A program made the translations under genes and the position numbers. The notes beneath the pieces are model-generated. The model made no database searches. It was not told the origin of the DNA and saw only the letters and a list, made by a program, of their open reading frames with translations. Source: Eubacteriales bacterium (GTDB lineage Bacteria; Bacillota; Clostridia; Oscillospirales; CAG-382). From it: a DNA stretch of 59,230 nucleotides. Positions 42,269 through 51,868 of this stretch are shown piece by piece; within the stretch, counting starts at the first letter, position 1; each line of letters starts with the position of its first letter. The stretch is taken from the NCBI GenBank assembly GCA_028705495.1, contig JAQWDK010000012.1, forward strand, positions 1 to 59,230, in the 5' to 3' direction.

Positions 42269-45200
42269 ATGGCTTTTACACATCTGCATGTACACAGTGA
42301 ATACAGTTTGCTTGACGGAGAGTGCCGCATATCTGAGCTTCCCTCAGCTGCGCGGGGACTCGGTCAGAAATCTGTTGCGCTCACGGACCACGGGGTTTTG
42401 TATGGTGCAGTCGACTTTTATAATGAATGTAAGTCCATAGGAATAAAAGCAATTATCGGATGCGAGGTGTATGTTGCACCAAGAGGGAGATTCGATAAAC
42501 AGCATGGAACAGACACAGAACCGTATCATCTGATACTTCTCGTAAAAAATGAAACAGGATACAGAAATCTTTGCAAACTTGTTTCTCAGTCATATACCGA
42601 AGGCTTTTATAATCGTCCGAGGGTTGATTTAGCAATCCTTGAATCATATTCGGAAGGACTTATTGCTTTATCAGCCTGTATTTACGGTGTTGTAGCAAAG
42701 CATCTCCTTGATCGTGATCTCAGAGCGGCACGAAATTCAGCAAAAAGCTACAAGGAGATATTTGGTGACGATTTTTACATAGAGATACAAAGGCATGGTA
42801 TTGAAAGAGAGGATATTATAAATCCTTCTCTTGTTTCACTTGCAAGAGAGTTAGATATCGGTCTTGTGGCAACAAACGATGTTCATTACATCAATAAAAA
42901 GGACGCTGAACTTCAAAAGCTCCTCGGCTGCGTTGCAACAAACCAAAAGCTTGATGAAGCGTCAAATAGCGCTTTTCCAACTCAAGAGTTTTATTTGAAA
43001 TCGGAAGAAGAAATGCGAAAACTTTTCGCCGATCTTCCCGACGCTGTTGACAACACCTCTTTGATTGCGGATAGATGTAACTTTGATTTTGACTTCACCA
43101 AAATGCACCTCCCACGCTTTAGACCTGAAAACGGACAAAAGCCTGTTGATTATCTGCGTGAAATATGTTATAAAGGACTTGGGGAAAAAGAACAATCAGG
43201 TAAGCTATATTTTTCGAAAAGCAAATATGAGTCAAGACTCGAGCATGAGCTTTCCGTTATTGACAAGATGGGATTTACAGAATACTACCTTATTGTTTGG
43301 GACTTTGTCCGCTTCGCAAGAAGTAGAAACATCCCCGTAGGACCCGGTAGAGGTTCAGTCGTCGGTAGTGCTGCAGCATATTTTATGGGTGTAACCGAAG
43401 TTGACCCATTAAAACACGGGCTTTTATTCGAACGGTTTCTAAATCCTGAACGAATCAGTATGCCCGACTTTGACATCGATTTCTGTAATGACCGCAGAAA
43501 CGAAGTTATCGATTATGTTGGCGAAAAATACGGTGCTGACCATGTCGCACAAATCGTCACATTCGGAACAATGGCTTGCAGAGCAGCGATAAGAGATGTC
43601 GGCAGAGCGCTTGGCATGGCGTATGCTGAAGTGGATGAGGTTGTCAGTCTTTTTCCAAGAGATCCATCGGTAACGGTTGAATCCGCACTTGCTTCAAGTG
43701 GAGAACTAAGAGAGTTATATGATAACGACGACCGTATTGCAAGGCTCCTGGATTATTCAAAAAGGCTTGAAGGAAGACCGAGACATATATCAATACACGC
43801 TGCAGGAATCGTAATCACCGACAAACCTGTCAGAGAATATGTACCACTTGCAAAAAGCGGTGATGTTGTTGTTACTCAGTATTCGATGACGACGATCGAG
43901 AAACTCGGACTTCTGAAAATCGATTTCTTGGGTCTTCGATACCTGACGATTATTAATAACGCTTGTGAGCTTATAAAAAAGAAAATCCCCAACTTTTCAA
44001 TCTACAACATACCTGATAATGACAAAAAATCGTATGATCTGATTGAAAAAGGTAAAACCGAAGGTTTATTTCAACTTGAGAGCGACGGAATGCGATCGCT
44101 TCTTATGAAATTGAAGCCCAAATGCATAGAGGATATAACGGTTGCAATTTCTCTTTACAGACCCGGACCGATGGCATCAATTCCAACATACTTGGATAAC
44201 AGAAATAACCCTGAAAAGGTTGTTTATAAAAGCGAGCTAATAAGAGATATACTTGAGAAAACTAGTGGCTGTATAATCTATCAAGAGCAGGTTATGCAAA
44301 TTTGCCGTCAGCTCGCTGGATACAGCTATGGCCACGCCGATATAGTCAGGCGCGCTATGGCAAAGAAAAAAACGGAGCTAATGGATGAAGAGCGTGATGC
44401 ATTTATCAGCGGAGCAAAGCAAAACAGTACACCAGAAAATATTGCAGCGGAAATATTCGACGAAATTTTCGAGTTCTCAAAATACGCCTTTAATAAAAGT
44501 CATGCTTCAGGATATGCTGTTGTATCATATAGGACTGCATATCTAAAAGCAAATTTCCCAGCCGAATATATGTGCGCTCTCATCAGCTCGGTAATGGGCG
44601 ACGGTAGCAAAGTCTACGAATACATAGAAGATTGCCGGAGCATGGGAATAAATGTACTGCCACCCGATTTAAACGAATCGGAATCAGGCTTTTCTGTTAG
44701 CGGTAACGATATACGCTTTGGGCTCCTCGGTATAAAGAATGTCGGAGCAACATTTGTAGATAAACTGCTAAACGATCGTGAGAGAAACGGTAGATACCGT
44801 TCTTTGGAAGAATTTTTACAAAGGATTGGTAAAGAAGCTAATATACGCATGTTAGAATCTATGGTGAAATGCGGTGTCTTCGATCGTTTTGGAATAGCAA
44901 GGAGCAGACTTGTCGCTGCATTTGAGCCAGCGATTGTAAAATTAAACGAATCTGCAAGAAAAATCACACCAGGACAAATAAGTCTTTTCGGTGCTGATTC
45001 ACCTGAGACCAAGGTTGACATAATCTACCCTCCAATTGAAGAATATTCACTTCTTGAGAGGTTGAGGATGGAAAAAGAGCTGACAGGCATTTACATATCA
45101 GGTCATCCTGCGGACGATTGTCGCGAATACGGGATGCCGACTCTGCTGAAAGTCAAAAAAGTGCTTGAAGATGGAGAACTGAAGCCGAAATCTGTTGTAA

Positions 45201-45727
45201 AGATTGTCGGTGCTGTGGTTAAAAACAGGCTTAAAACAACAAAAAAAGAAGAACTGATGTCTTTCTGTGCTTTCGAGGATGGCTCTGGTGAAGCAGAACT
45301 TATAATCTTCCCGAAAGTGCTTGATAAATATGCGAAGCTACTTACTACAGGAACAATCTTAGAAGTCATTGGCGAAGCATCGCTCTCCGAAAAATTTGGA
45401 GAAGCAGGAGATGAGCTAAAAATTGCTGTTAGGTCATTAAAACTTGCCGTACCTCTCCCGCCTGAAAAAAGAGAGAAGCCGCAGGATAATCAAGCACCGG
45501 ACATTTACGCCAAAGTTGAAGACAAAAGTTCTCCTTTGCTACAAAAACTTATGGCTGAGGCTAAGCGTCATAAAGGTAAAAGCAGGCTCTGTATATACTT
45601 TGAAAAAGAAAAAAAGCTCGTTGTCGCTAAAGGTGTAAGATGTGCTTATGATGAAGCGACGATAAAAGCTTTTGAAGATATAGTTGGTAAGAAAAATATA
45701 GCATTGAAAACGGGGAATAATAAATGA
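42269..45727 (+). CDS. dnaE: DNA polymerase III subunit alpha
   Basis: 1152 residues from the ATG at 42269 (MAFTHLHVHSEYSLLDG); the frame is open 17 codons upstream but the PHP motif starts here and AGGA precedes it. Domains are N-terminal PHP, palm with PDFDIDFCNDRR (catalytic Asp), fingers with RPGPMASIP and NKSHASGYAVVSY, HhH, and a C-terminal OB fold (VKIVGAVVKNRLKTTKKEELMSF). It is a DnaE1-type replicative or lagging-strand polymerase. It overlaps the next gene by 4 nt. Confidence 0.97.
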   Translation: MAFTHLHVHSEYSLLDGECRISELPSAARGLGQKSVALTDHGVLYGAVDFYNECKSIGIKAIIGCEVYVAPRGRFDKQHGTDTEPYHLILLVKNETGYRNLCKLVSQSYTEGFYNRPRVDLAILESYSEGLIALSACIYGVVAKHLLDRDLRAARNSAKSYKEIFGDDFYIEIQRHGIEREDIINPSLVSLARELDIGLVATNDVHYINKKDAELQKLLGCVATNQKLDEASNSAFPTQEFYLKSEEEMRKLFADLPDAVDNTSLIADRCNFDFDFTKMHLPRFRPENGQKPVDYLREICYKGLGEKEQSGKLYFSKSKYESRLEHELSVIDKMGFTEYYLIVWDFVRFARSRNIPVGPGRGSVVGSAAAYFMGVTEVDPLKHGLLFERFLNPERISMPDFDIDFCNDRRNEVIDYVGEKYGADHVAQIVTFGTMACRAAIRDVGRALGMAYAEVDEVVSLFPRDPSVTVESALASSGELRELYDNDDRIARLLDYSKRLEGRPRHISIHAAGIVITDKPVREYVPLAKSGDVVVTQYSMTTIEKLGLLKIDFLGLRYLTIINNACELIKKKIPNFSIYNIPDNDKKSYDLIEKGKTEGLFQLESDGMRSLLMKLKPKCIEDITVAISLYRPGPMASIPTYLDNRNNPEKVVYKSELIRDILEKTSGCIIYQEQVMQICRQLAGYSYGHADIVRRAMAKKKTELMDEERDAFISGAKQNSTPENIAAEIFDEIFEFSKYAFNKSHASGYAVVSYRTAYLKANFPAEYMCALISSVMGDGSKVYEYIEDCRSMGINVLPPDLNESESGFSVSGNDIRFGLLGIKNVGATFVDKLLNDRERNGRYRSLEEFLQRIGKEANIRMLESMVKCGVFDRFGIARSRLVAAFEPAIVKLNESARKITPGQISLFGADSPETKVDIIYPPIEEYSLLERLRMEKELTGIYISGHPADDCREYGMPTLLKVKKVLEDGELKPKSVVKIVGAVVKNRLKTTKKEELMSFCAFEDGSGEAELIIFPKVLDKYAKLLTTGTILEVIGEASLSEKFGEAGDELKIAVRSLKLAVPLPPEKREKPQDNQAPDIYAKVEDKSSPLLQKLMAEAKRHKGKSRLCIYFEKEKKLVVAKGVRCAYDEATIKAFEDIVGKKNIALKTGNNK

Positions 45728-46392
45728 AACTTTTTAAGAACCGTGCAAAGTATGATTATGTTTTCGCAGTAAGTAGGTTCTTGTCACCTGCGGCGACTGC
45801 AGCGTTCTATGTTTCAATCGTCTCAATCTTACTCTTAGTTATTATCAGCGTGATAGTGTTTTTTGTTAACGTAACGGTTGATAATATGCTCCTGCCACCA
45901 TTTATGAAGGAAACCATCAGTGCAGGTCAAGTCCCATCATACACAATTGATTTCAGCGTAGGCATTACCGTAGTAACACCGCGCATAGGTGTTACGCTCG
46001 GAGATATAAAAGCCGTGATTTATGCTTTTACATTATTTTTAATTGCATCACTGGTTATGTTTACTCCAATTTTCAAGTTTCTCTCAAAATTCTTCAGGAA
46101 TATTGCGGAAAAAAATTTATTTTCTGAAGATAATGCAAGGATGATTAACCGTGTCGGCGTTGCTGTTATAATAGGTAATATCATTGTCGAGCTTGCGTAT
46201 CGATTCTACATTTTTACTTTAGCAAATACATTTCTATCAATCGGTGGTAGGGATATCGATATTTCTTTGGGATTCAACTGGAATAGCCTAATTGTCGGTG
46301 GATTCATAATTATACTCGGCTCCGTTTATGGTTGTGCCTGTGAGCGTTATAGAAAAACCAATGTAACAAACGCAATTACCATTGTGGAATAA
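45724..46392 (+). CDS. Four-span membrane protein, DUF2975-like
   Basis: 222 residues with hydrophobic spans near 22-50, 98-118, 140-160 and 178-200. The segment IAEKNLFSEDNARMINRVGVAVIIG is like the conserved region of DUF2975 proteins. The family assignment is tentative. Its ATG overlaps the dnaE stop (ATGA), so it is translationally coupled. Function unknown. Confidence 0.65.
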   Translation: MKLFKNRAKYDYVFAVSRFLSPAATAAFYVSIVSILLLVIISVIVFFVNVTVDNMLLPPFMKETISAGQVPSYTIDFSVGITVVTPRIGVTLGDIKAVIYAFTLFLIASLVMFTPIFKFLSKFFRNIAEKNLFSEDNARMINRVGVAVIIGNIIVELAYRFYIFTLANTFLSIGGRDIDISLGFNWNSLIVGGFIIILGSVYGCACERYRKTNVTNAITIVE

Positions 46393-46452
46393 AATTATAG
46401 TTTCGTGATGTTATACGCAGCATGGTGCTGTGTCGAAAGGAAATAACTTTAT

Positions 46453-49400
46453 ATGAACGACGAAAGAAACGGCTTTAATGAGCCCGTCGAACCAATAGAG
46501 CTACCGGAAAAAAAGAAGGATAGTTCAGCTGAAAAAGAAAAACCTGATATCGCCGCCAACACAGACGGAAATCTTCCACCGGTGTTCTTTGACGAGGCTT
46601 TTTCAGATGGTGATGCGGACAATAAATCTGATAATTCCTCAGAAGGTGTTGTCGAAAGCGTTGTAGAAGACGTAGATTTACCGAACACAACGGCTAAGCT
46701 TGCATCAACGAAAAAAGTTGATAAGATTGATAAAAGCATAAAAGCTGTAAAAAAGACAAAGAAAGTTGTCGGAGCATCTCTGAAAACAGTCGGATATGTT
46801 GTTAAGAAGTCATTGTCTCTTCTTATGATAATACTTTTAACAATATTACTTGTCGGAATAATAACCGGTATTGTAGTAGGTGCGGTCTTCTTTAAGTATA
46901 TCGTAAACAATGTCGACGGTTCCATTGATATTTCTGGAATTGCTTTTACTCTCGAACAATCTACGAGTATTTACTATGTAGATGAGAGAGGAAACCAGAT
47001 TGAAATAGAAGAAGAAAAGCTGCACGGAAGCGAAAACCGAACATGGGCACCGTATAGTGCGATTCCTCAACAACTGTCCAATGCTTTTATTGCAATCGAG
47101 GACAAGAGATTCAGGAGTCACAATGGTGTTGACATCAAACGAAGCTTAAAAGCTTTTGTATATTTTTTCCTCCCTACCAGTGAAAGTGCGGGAGGCGGTT
47201 CAACAATCACCCAGCAGCTTATTAAAAACATAACAAAAGAAGACGATGTAAAGATTCAGCGTAAAGTGCAGGAAATGCTTCGCGCGCTGAACCTTGAGAA
47301 GCAGTACGACAAAAACGAGATACTTGAAATGTATCTCAATACAATATATCTTTCCCAAAATTCTTACGGGGTACAGACTGCTGCTAAGGCGTATTTCGGC
47401 AAGGAACTTTCCGAGCTTTCACTTGTCGAATGTGCGGCACTTGCTGCGATTCCGAAATCTCCGACAAAGTATGACCCTATAAGAAATCCCGACGAGAACC
47501 TTAAACGCAGAAGATCTGTGCTTACTCTCATGCATGAGCAGGGAATGATTACCCTTGAACAGTTCAACGAAGCTTATAAGATCGAAGAGCTGACATTTGC
47601 AAGAGAAGCTGAAGAAACAAATACTGTTATCCACTCTTACTATGTGGATGCTGTTATCGATAATGTTATAAAAGATTTAAGTGAAAAGTATGGTTATAGC
47701 TCAGAAATAGCATCAAGAGTGCTTTATTCCGGTGGACTGAAAATTGTAACAGCGATGGATCCTTTTGTACAGGAAACAATCGATTCCGTGTTTTCCAGAA
47801 CTGATCATAGGTTCTTAGATAATGCCAGTGGAATACTGCCACAGGCATCTATGGTCATTGTCGACCCCGAAAGTGGGGCGGTGTTAGGGCTTGCGGGTGG
47901 TCTTGGAGAAAAAACTGCTAACCGCTCCCTCAATCGTGCAACTCAAAGCAGAAGGCAGTGCGGTTCATCCATTAAACCTCTTACAGCTTATGGACCTGCT
48001 TTAGATAAAGGTTTTATAACCTATGGAACTGTACTCGACGACACACCTTATGAGACCTTTACTGCAAAGAATTCGCCTACCGGTAAACCACGTGCTTGGC
48101 CTACAAACGCTGCGGGTGGTTTTAGAGGACTTGTTACTATGAACTATGCAGTAAATAAGTCGCTAAACACAATTCCGGTAAAATTAGTTGACATGCTTGG
48201 GGTTGAGAACAGCTTTAAGTTCTTGACAGAAGACCTTGAGTTCTCAAGCGTTGTTGAAAGAGTTGTGACGCAAAGCGGCGATGTATTGTCGGATAAGGGA
48301 CTTGCTCCGCTCGCCCTTGGCGGTTTTACCTATGGTGTTACGACCATGGAGATGGCTGCCGGCTATACAATGTTCGCAAACAGGGGAATTTATTCTTCTC
48401 CTATGCTTTATCATCAAGTTCTCGATAATCAAAATGTTGTAATCCTTTCTCAGACTGAAAATAAAAAGATCGTAATAAAAGAATCAACAGCTTATATAAT
48501 GACAAAAATGCTGCAGAATGCGCTTGTAGATGGTACAGGTCGTTACCTGACACTTGGCAAAAAATCCGCAGGCACACCGATGGTTGATGTTGCAGGTAAA
48601 ACGGGTTCTACAAACGACGACCGCGACAGATATTTCGTCGGTTATACACCCTATTATGTTGGCGCGTGCTGGTTTGGCTACGACTCAAATAAATCCCTTG
48701 CCGGATTTAATACAACGACTGCAGGAACAAACAATCCCGCACTAACTCTTTGGGACTATGTAATGATAAAGCTTCATCAAAACATAGAAAAAACCAACGG
48801 CGGAATGTTCAGGAGTTTTAGTAGACCTTCAAATATTGTTGAAGTAGAGTACTGTATCGATTCAGGAAAACTGCCTTCCGAAGCTTGTTCTCACGACCCT
48901 CGTGGCAAAAGAACTGATATCGGTTATTTCGAGCTCGGAACAGAACCGAGAGAAGAATGTGACACACATGTCCTTGTTTGGTGGGACACCAAAAATAAAG
49001 CTGTCGCTTCAGCAAGCACTCCGGAAGCAAATCTTAAGAAGATTGCTCTGATAAATGTACCCGACAGAAGCTTCGAGGTTAGAGTATTCGTAATCGACGC
49101 TCAATATGTATACCGCGATATCCCATCAAACTATAAATTCCCGACGACAAACGGTGTACCGTACTTTCAGAATCTTATACCGAAAGGCACTTACGTGGGT
49201 GAGACATATCCCGAATCAGGAAAACATCCTGTCAACTCTTTCAGCTATCAGACTTATAAGAAGGACGAAATGCCGGATGCAAACTGGTTTGTTATAAAAC
49301 CTAAAGAGCCAGAAGTAAGCGAACCGGAGGTAAGCGAGCCCGAAGAGAGCGGAGAGGTAAGCCAACCAGAAGTAAGCGGCCCAGATACAAGTGAACCGCT

Positions 49401-49455
49401 TACCAGTGGGCCTGAAGAAAGCGAAATTGTAATTATTATTCCACCGCTCAGTTGA
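46453..49455 (+). CDS. Class A penicillin-binding protein (transglycosylase/transpeptidase)
   Basis: 1000 residues. An acidic cytoplasmic N-terminus of about 115 residues is unusually long; a single span follows (about 122-148). The GT51 domain has EDKRFRSHNG (about 215) and GGGSTITQQLIKN (about 247). The transpeptidase domain has GSSIKP (about 504), a KSLN motif and GKTGST (about 715). The C-terminus is a Pro/Ser/Glu-rich tail with repeated PEVSEPE units. It polymerises and cross-links peptidoglycan outside the membrane. AAAGGA precedes the ATG. Confidence 0.96.
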   Translation: MNDERNGFNEPVEPIELPEKKKDSSAEKEKPDIAANTDGNLPPVFFDEAFSDGDADNKSDNSSEGVVESVVEDVDLPNTTAKLASTKKVDKIDKSIKAVKKTKKVVGASLKTVGYVVKKSLSLLMIILLTILLVGIITGIVVGAVFFKYIVNNVDGSIDISGIAFTLEQSTSIYYVDERGNQIEIEEEKLHGSENRTWAPYSAIPQQLSNAFIAIEDKRFRSHNGVDIKRSLKAFVYFFLPTSESAGGGSTITQQLIKNITKEDDVKIQRKVQEMLRALNLEKQYDKNEILEMYLNTIYLSQNSYGVQTAAKAYFGKELSELSLVECAALAAIPKSPTKYDPIRNPDENLKRRRSVLTLMHEQGMITLEQFNEAYKIEELTFAREAEETNTVIHSYYVDAVIDNVIKDLSEKYGYSSEIASRVLYSGGLKIVTAMDPFVQETIDSVFSRTDHRFLDNASGILPQASMVIVDPESGAVLGLAGGLGEKTANRSLNRATQSRRQCGSSIKPLTAYGPALDKGFITYGTVLDDTPYETFTAKNSPTGKPRAWPTNAAGGFRGLVTMNYAVNKSLNTIPVKLVDMLGVENSFKFLTEDLEFSSVVERVVTQSGDVLSDKGLAPLALGGFTYGVTTMEMAAGYTMFANRGIYSSPMLYHQVLDNQNVVILSQTENKKIVIKESTAYIMTKMLQNALVDGTGRYLTLGKKSAGTPMVDVAGKTGSTNDDRDRYFVGYTPYYVGACWFGYDSNKSLAGFNTTTAGTNNPALTLWDYVMIKLHQNIEKTNGGMFRSFSRPSNIVEVEYCIDSGKLPSEACSHDPRGKRTDIGYFELGTEPREECDTHVLVWWDTKNKAVASASTPEANLKKIALINVPDRSFEVRVFVIDAQYVYRDIPSNYKFPTTNGVPYFQNLIPKGTYVGETYPESGKHPVNSFSYQTYKKDEMPDANWFVIKPKEPEVSEPEVSEPEESGEVSQPEVSGPDTSEPLTSGPEESEIVIIIPPLS

Positions 49456-49474
49456 TATCTAAATCTTTTTTGCA

Positions 49475-49502
49475 GCCGCTTCGCGGCAGAATGGACATTA
49501 TT
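49475..49502 (+). promoter_or_regulatory. GCCGC-TTC-GCGGC hairpin plus 15-nt tail before ATG
   Basis: The hairpin (49475-49487) is followed by AGAATGGACATTATT (49488-49502) and ATG at 49503. It is nearly identical to the element before bioY. Confidence 0.7.
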
Positions 49503-50288
49503 ATGGATATAAGTCATTCTCCCGAAAAAAAAGAATACGATGAAAGCGAAAGATTGGTCAGTCTTGTGCTTGAGGTTTCGAGCGGTATTATAACCAACGG
49601 CGGTGAAACAGCGAGAGCGGATTCCTGCGCAATGAACATGCTCCGTTCAAATGGTGGGACTAATATACAAATATTCACTCTACCTACTGTTGTCATTATC
49701 ACAGTAACGCTAAACGGTGAGAACATTATTCGGATGAAGTCGATAACAGCGAGAGACTATGACCTCGGTAGAATTGACCTTCTAAATAGTATTTCAAGAT
49801 TGATAACTGAAAAAAGTATGACAGTCGAAGAAGCATTTACCGAGCTTGAAAAGCCTGTAAAGAAGGTAAATTATCCGCTTATGGCGTTGTATTCAGGCTT
49901 GTCAGCTGCATTTTTTGCAATTATGTTCGGCGGTGGGGTAAGAGAGTTTATCAGCGCTGTTATAGCTTCATGCCTTTGTCAGATAACGGTTGACCGTATG
50001 TTAAAGAGAGGGATATTTATCTTCGTCGCTAATGTTTTCGGTAGTTTTGTCACGGCCATAGCGGCGATAGCTCTTAGTTATCTGCTTAAATCCGATGTTT
50101 CCATTGTTATCATAGGCGGAATCATACCTCTTGTTCCAGGTCTTGCAGCAATCAACGCAACACGAGACAGTGCAAATGGTGACCTTGTTTCAGGTAGCGC
50201 AAGGTGGCTTGATGCTGCTGTCACTGCGGTAAGCATAGCTGCCGGTGTCGGTGCAGCGCTTGCACTTCAAAAACTGATATTTGGGTGA
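49503..50288 (+). CDS. Threonine/serine exporter family protein, ThrE N-terminal type
   Basis: 261 residues from the ATG at 49503. A soluble N-terminal domain contains GGETARADSCAMNMLRSNG (typical DUF1212/ThrE start). About five hydrophobic spans follow, with IIGGIIPLVPGLAAINATRD near the end. It is the larger half of a split ThrE-type permease; the partner gene follows after 4 nt. It probably exports small amino acids, but that is a family-level inference. Confidence 0.9.
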   Translation: MDISHSPEKKEYDESERLVSLVLEVSSGIITNGGETARADSCAMNMLRSNGGTNIQIFTLPTVVIITVTLNGENIIRMKSITARDYDLGRIDLLNSISRLITEKSMTVEEAFTELEKPVKKVNYPLMALYSGLSAAFFAIMFGGGVREFISAVIASCLCQITVDRMLKRGIFIFVANVFGSFVTAIAAIALSYLLKSDVSIVIIGGIIPLVPGLAAINATRDSANGDLVSGSARWLDAAVTAVSIAAGVGAALALQKLIFG

Positions 50289-50292
50289 CGAC

Positions 50293-50775
50293 ATGGGCAA
50301 TGATATGTATATTAAAATAGTGGCATCTGGTTTGGCAACACTCTTTTTTGCACTCAAAAGACTAACACCGAAGCGTGTGCTTATAGTAGCTGCATTCCTC
50401 GGTGCACTAGGTTGGACAATTTATAAAATAATAGAACCGAGCAGTGCTATAGCGGGAAACTTTACTGCAGCACTCGTTATAGGAGTTTCTTCTGAGATAT
50501 TTGCGCGAATTAAGAAAACCCCCTCAACTGTAATTCTTATTTGCGGTATTATTCCCTTGGTCCCAGGCGTAAAGTTTTATGAAACAATGCTATTCTTTGT
50601 CAGCGGTGAAACAGACAATGCAATTAACGCTGGAGTCAGTACATTATTAGCGACCGGCAGTCTTGTTTTTGCTGTAATTATCTCGAACTTAATCGGTAAA
50701 TATATAATAAATCCTATAGCTAAGAAAATTACTGCAACAAGAGTAGCAAAAAGTGATGTAAAAGGAACAAATTAA
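50293..50775 (+). CDS. Threonine/serine exporter family protein, ThrE C-terminal type (DUF3815)
   Basis: 160 residues from the ATG at 50293, with GGGTGA upstream; a TTG at 50281 in frame overlaps the previous gene and is less likely. Four hydrophobic spans are present, with ICGIIPLVPGVKFYETM, the same motif as in its partner. The pair makes a complete ThrE-like exporter. It ends two bases before cdd. Confidence 0.9.
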   Translation: MGNDMYIKIVASGLATLFFALKRLTPKRVLIVAAFLGALGWTIYKIIEPSSAIAGNFTAALVIGVSSEIFARIKKTPSTVILICGIIPLVPGVKFYETMLFFVSGETDNAINAGVSTLLATGSLVFAVIISNLIGKYIINPIAKKITATRVAKSDVKGTN

Positions 50776-50776
50776 T

Positions 50777-51187
50777 ATGAAAAAGTATACAGTCACAAAT
50801 TCTGACCGTGAACTAATTGAAGCAGCATTAGGTGTTCTTCGCCAAGATTTCGGCGATAAGAGCCACTACCATACTGTTGGAGCAGCAGTAAGATGCAGCA
50901 ACGGAAAAATTTATGTGGGTATAAATTGTGATGGTATACACGGTTCATGCGCGGAATTTATCGCTATTGGCGCAGCAATTAGTGCGGGTGAGAGAGAAGC
51001 GGAAACCATTGTCGCCGTTCATGAAGGTGCTCCGAATAAGCTCGTTCCACCATGCGGCAACTGCCGTCAGATGTTATTCGAATATTTCCCCGAGATAAAG
51101 GTTATTCTTAACGACGAAAAAAGCGTTGTAATAAAAACAGGTATCAAGGATTTACTGCCACTTGCTTATGTAGAGATAATAGACTAA
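50777..51187 (+). CDS. cdd: Cytidine deaminase family protein
   Basis: 136 residues, the length of the tetrameric type. Zinc site CAE is in HGSCAEFIAIGAA and the second pair in PPCGNCRQ, so three Cys ligands and the catalytic Glu are present. It deaminates cytidine or a related nucleoside in the cytoplasm. The terminal part lacks the Phe-rich tail seen in Bacillus Cdd, so a blasticidin-S-deaminase-like or other substrate remains possible. Confidence 0.85.
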   Translation: MKKYTVTNSDRELIEAALGVLRQDFGDKSHYHTVGAAVRCSNGKIYVGINCDGIHGSCAEFIAIGAAISAGEREAETIVAVHEGAPNKLVPPCGNCRQMLFEYFPEIKVILNDEKSVVIKTGIKDLLPLAYVEIID

Positions 51188-51194
51188 AAAAATA

Positions 51195-51218
51195 GGACGC
51201 CGTATTTATATGGCGTCC
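51195..51218. terminator. Hairpin terminator between cdd and the Cys-rich gene
   Basis: Arms GGACGCC (51195-51201) and GGCGTCC (51212-51218). The T run is on the minus-strand side, so it best terminates the Cys-rich gene. Confidence 0.75.
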
Positions 51219-51242
51219 GAAAACTTTTAAACTTAATTATAG

Positions 51243-51692
51243 TTAGTCTTTATCCCAACGAGTCTCATGGCCATAGAGTGGAGTACCTTCGCAGAGCTTG
51301 ACGGTGAACTCAACTGCAACAGCACTATTACAGAAATGTGTCTTAGGCGGATTGCATATTTGGATGTCAAGATTTTTTATGATATTACAAGGAACATTAC
51401 AGAAGATAACAGTAACATCTTTTATAGCGGTCTTACGGCATCCTTTGCAGTCTGTATATTTAACGCAGATACCGCAGTTTACGGTTACGCCTCTCATACC
51501 TTCATTTTCAAACAGCTGATAACCTGTTTTGAAGACAAATATGTCGAGAACGCAAGCGGCGTTACATAATTCTACGATCTCGTTGACAGTTTCGCGAACA
51601 CATCTGCATGGGTAGTTACAGTTCGGTCCCGGGGTTTTATCAGTGACGGACTGATTATTAAAATCATTAGTATAATTTGAGCAGTTACACAT
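51243..51692 (-). CDS. Cysteine-rich protein of unknown function
   Basis: 149 residues with 16 Cys (for example MCNCSNY, PNCNYPCRC, VNCGIC, DCKGC, FCNVPC), many in CxxC or CxxxC pairs. There is no signal peptide or membrane span. Such composition occurs in spore coat/exosporium proteins and in metal-binding proteins; either would be inference. It is monocistronic. Confidence 0.6.
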   Translation of the reverse strand: MCNCSNYTNDFNNQSVTDKTPGPNCNYPCRCVRETVNEIVELCNAACVLDIFVFKTGYQLFENEGMRGVTVNCGICVKYTDCKGCRKTAIKDVTVIFCNVPCNIIKNLDIQICNPPKTHFCNSAVAVEFTVKLCEGTPLYGHETRWDKD

Positions 51693-51868
51693 AGCGGATT
51701 CATCCTTTCACATCGTTTGGTTGTGGGATGTCAGTAGCGGAGATGATATTTTATATAGCCCTTTTCATAACAAAAAGCAGAGAAAGATTTTCTCTCCATT
51801 CACATTATATGCAGCGAATCATTTTGTGACATACATGTGCCGGAAATAAATATAAGAGGAACTGACAA

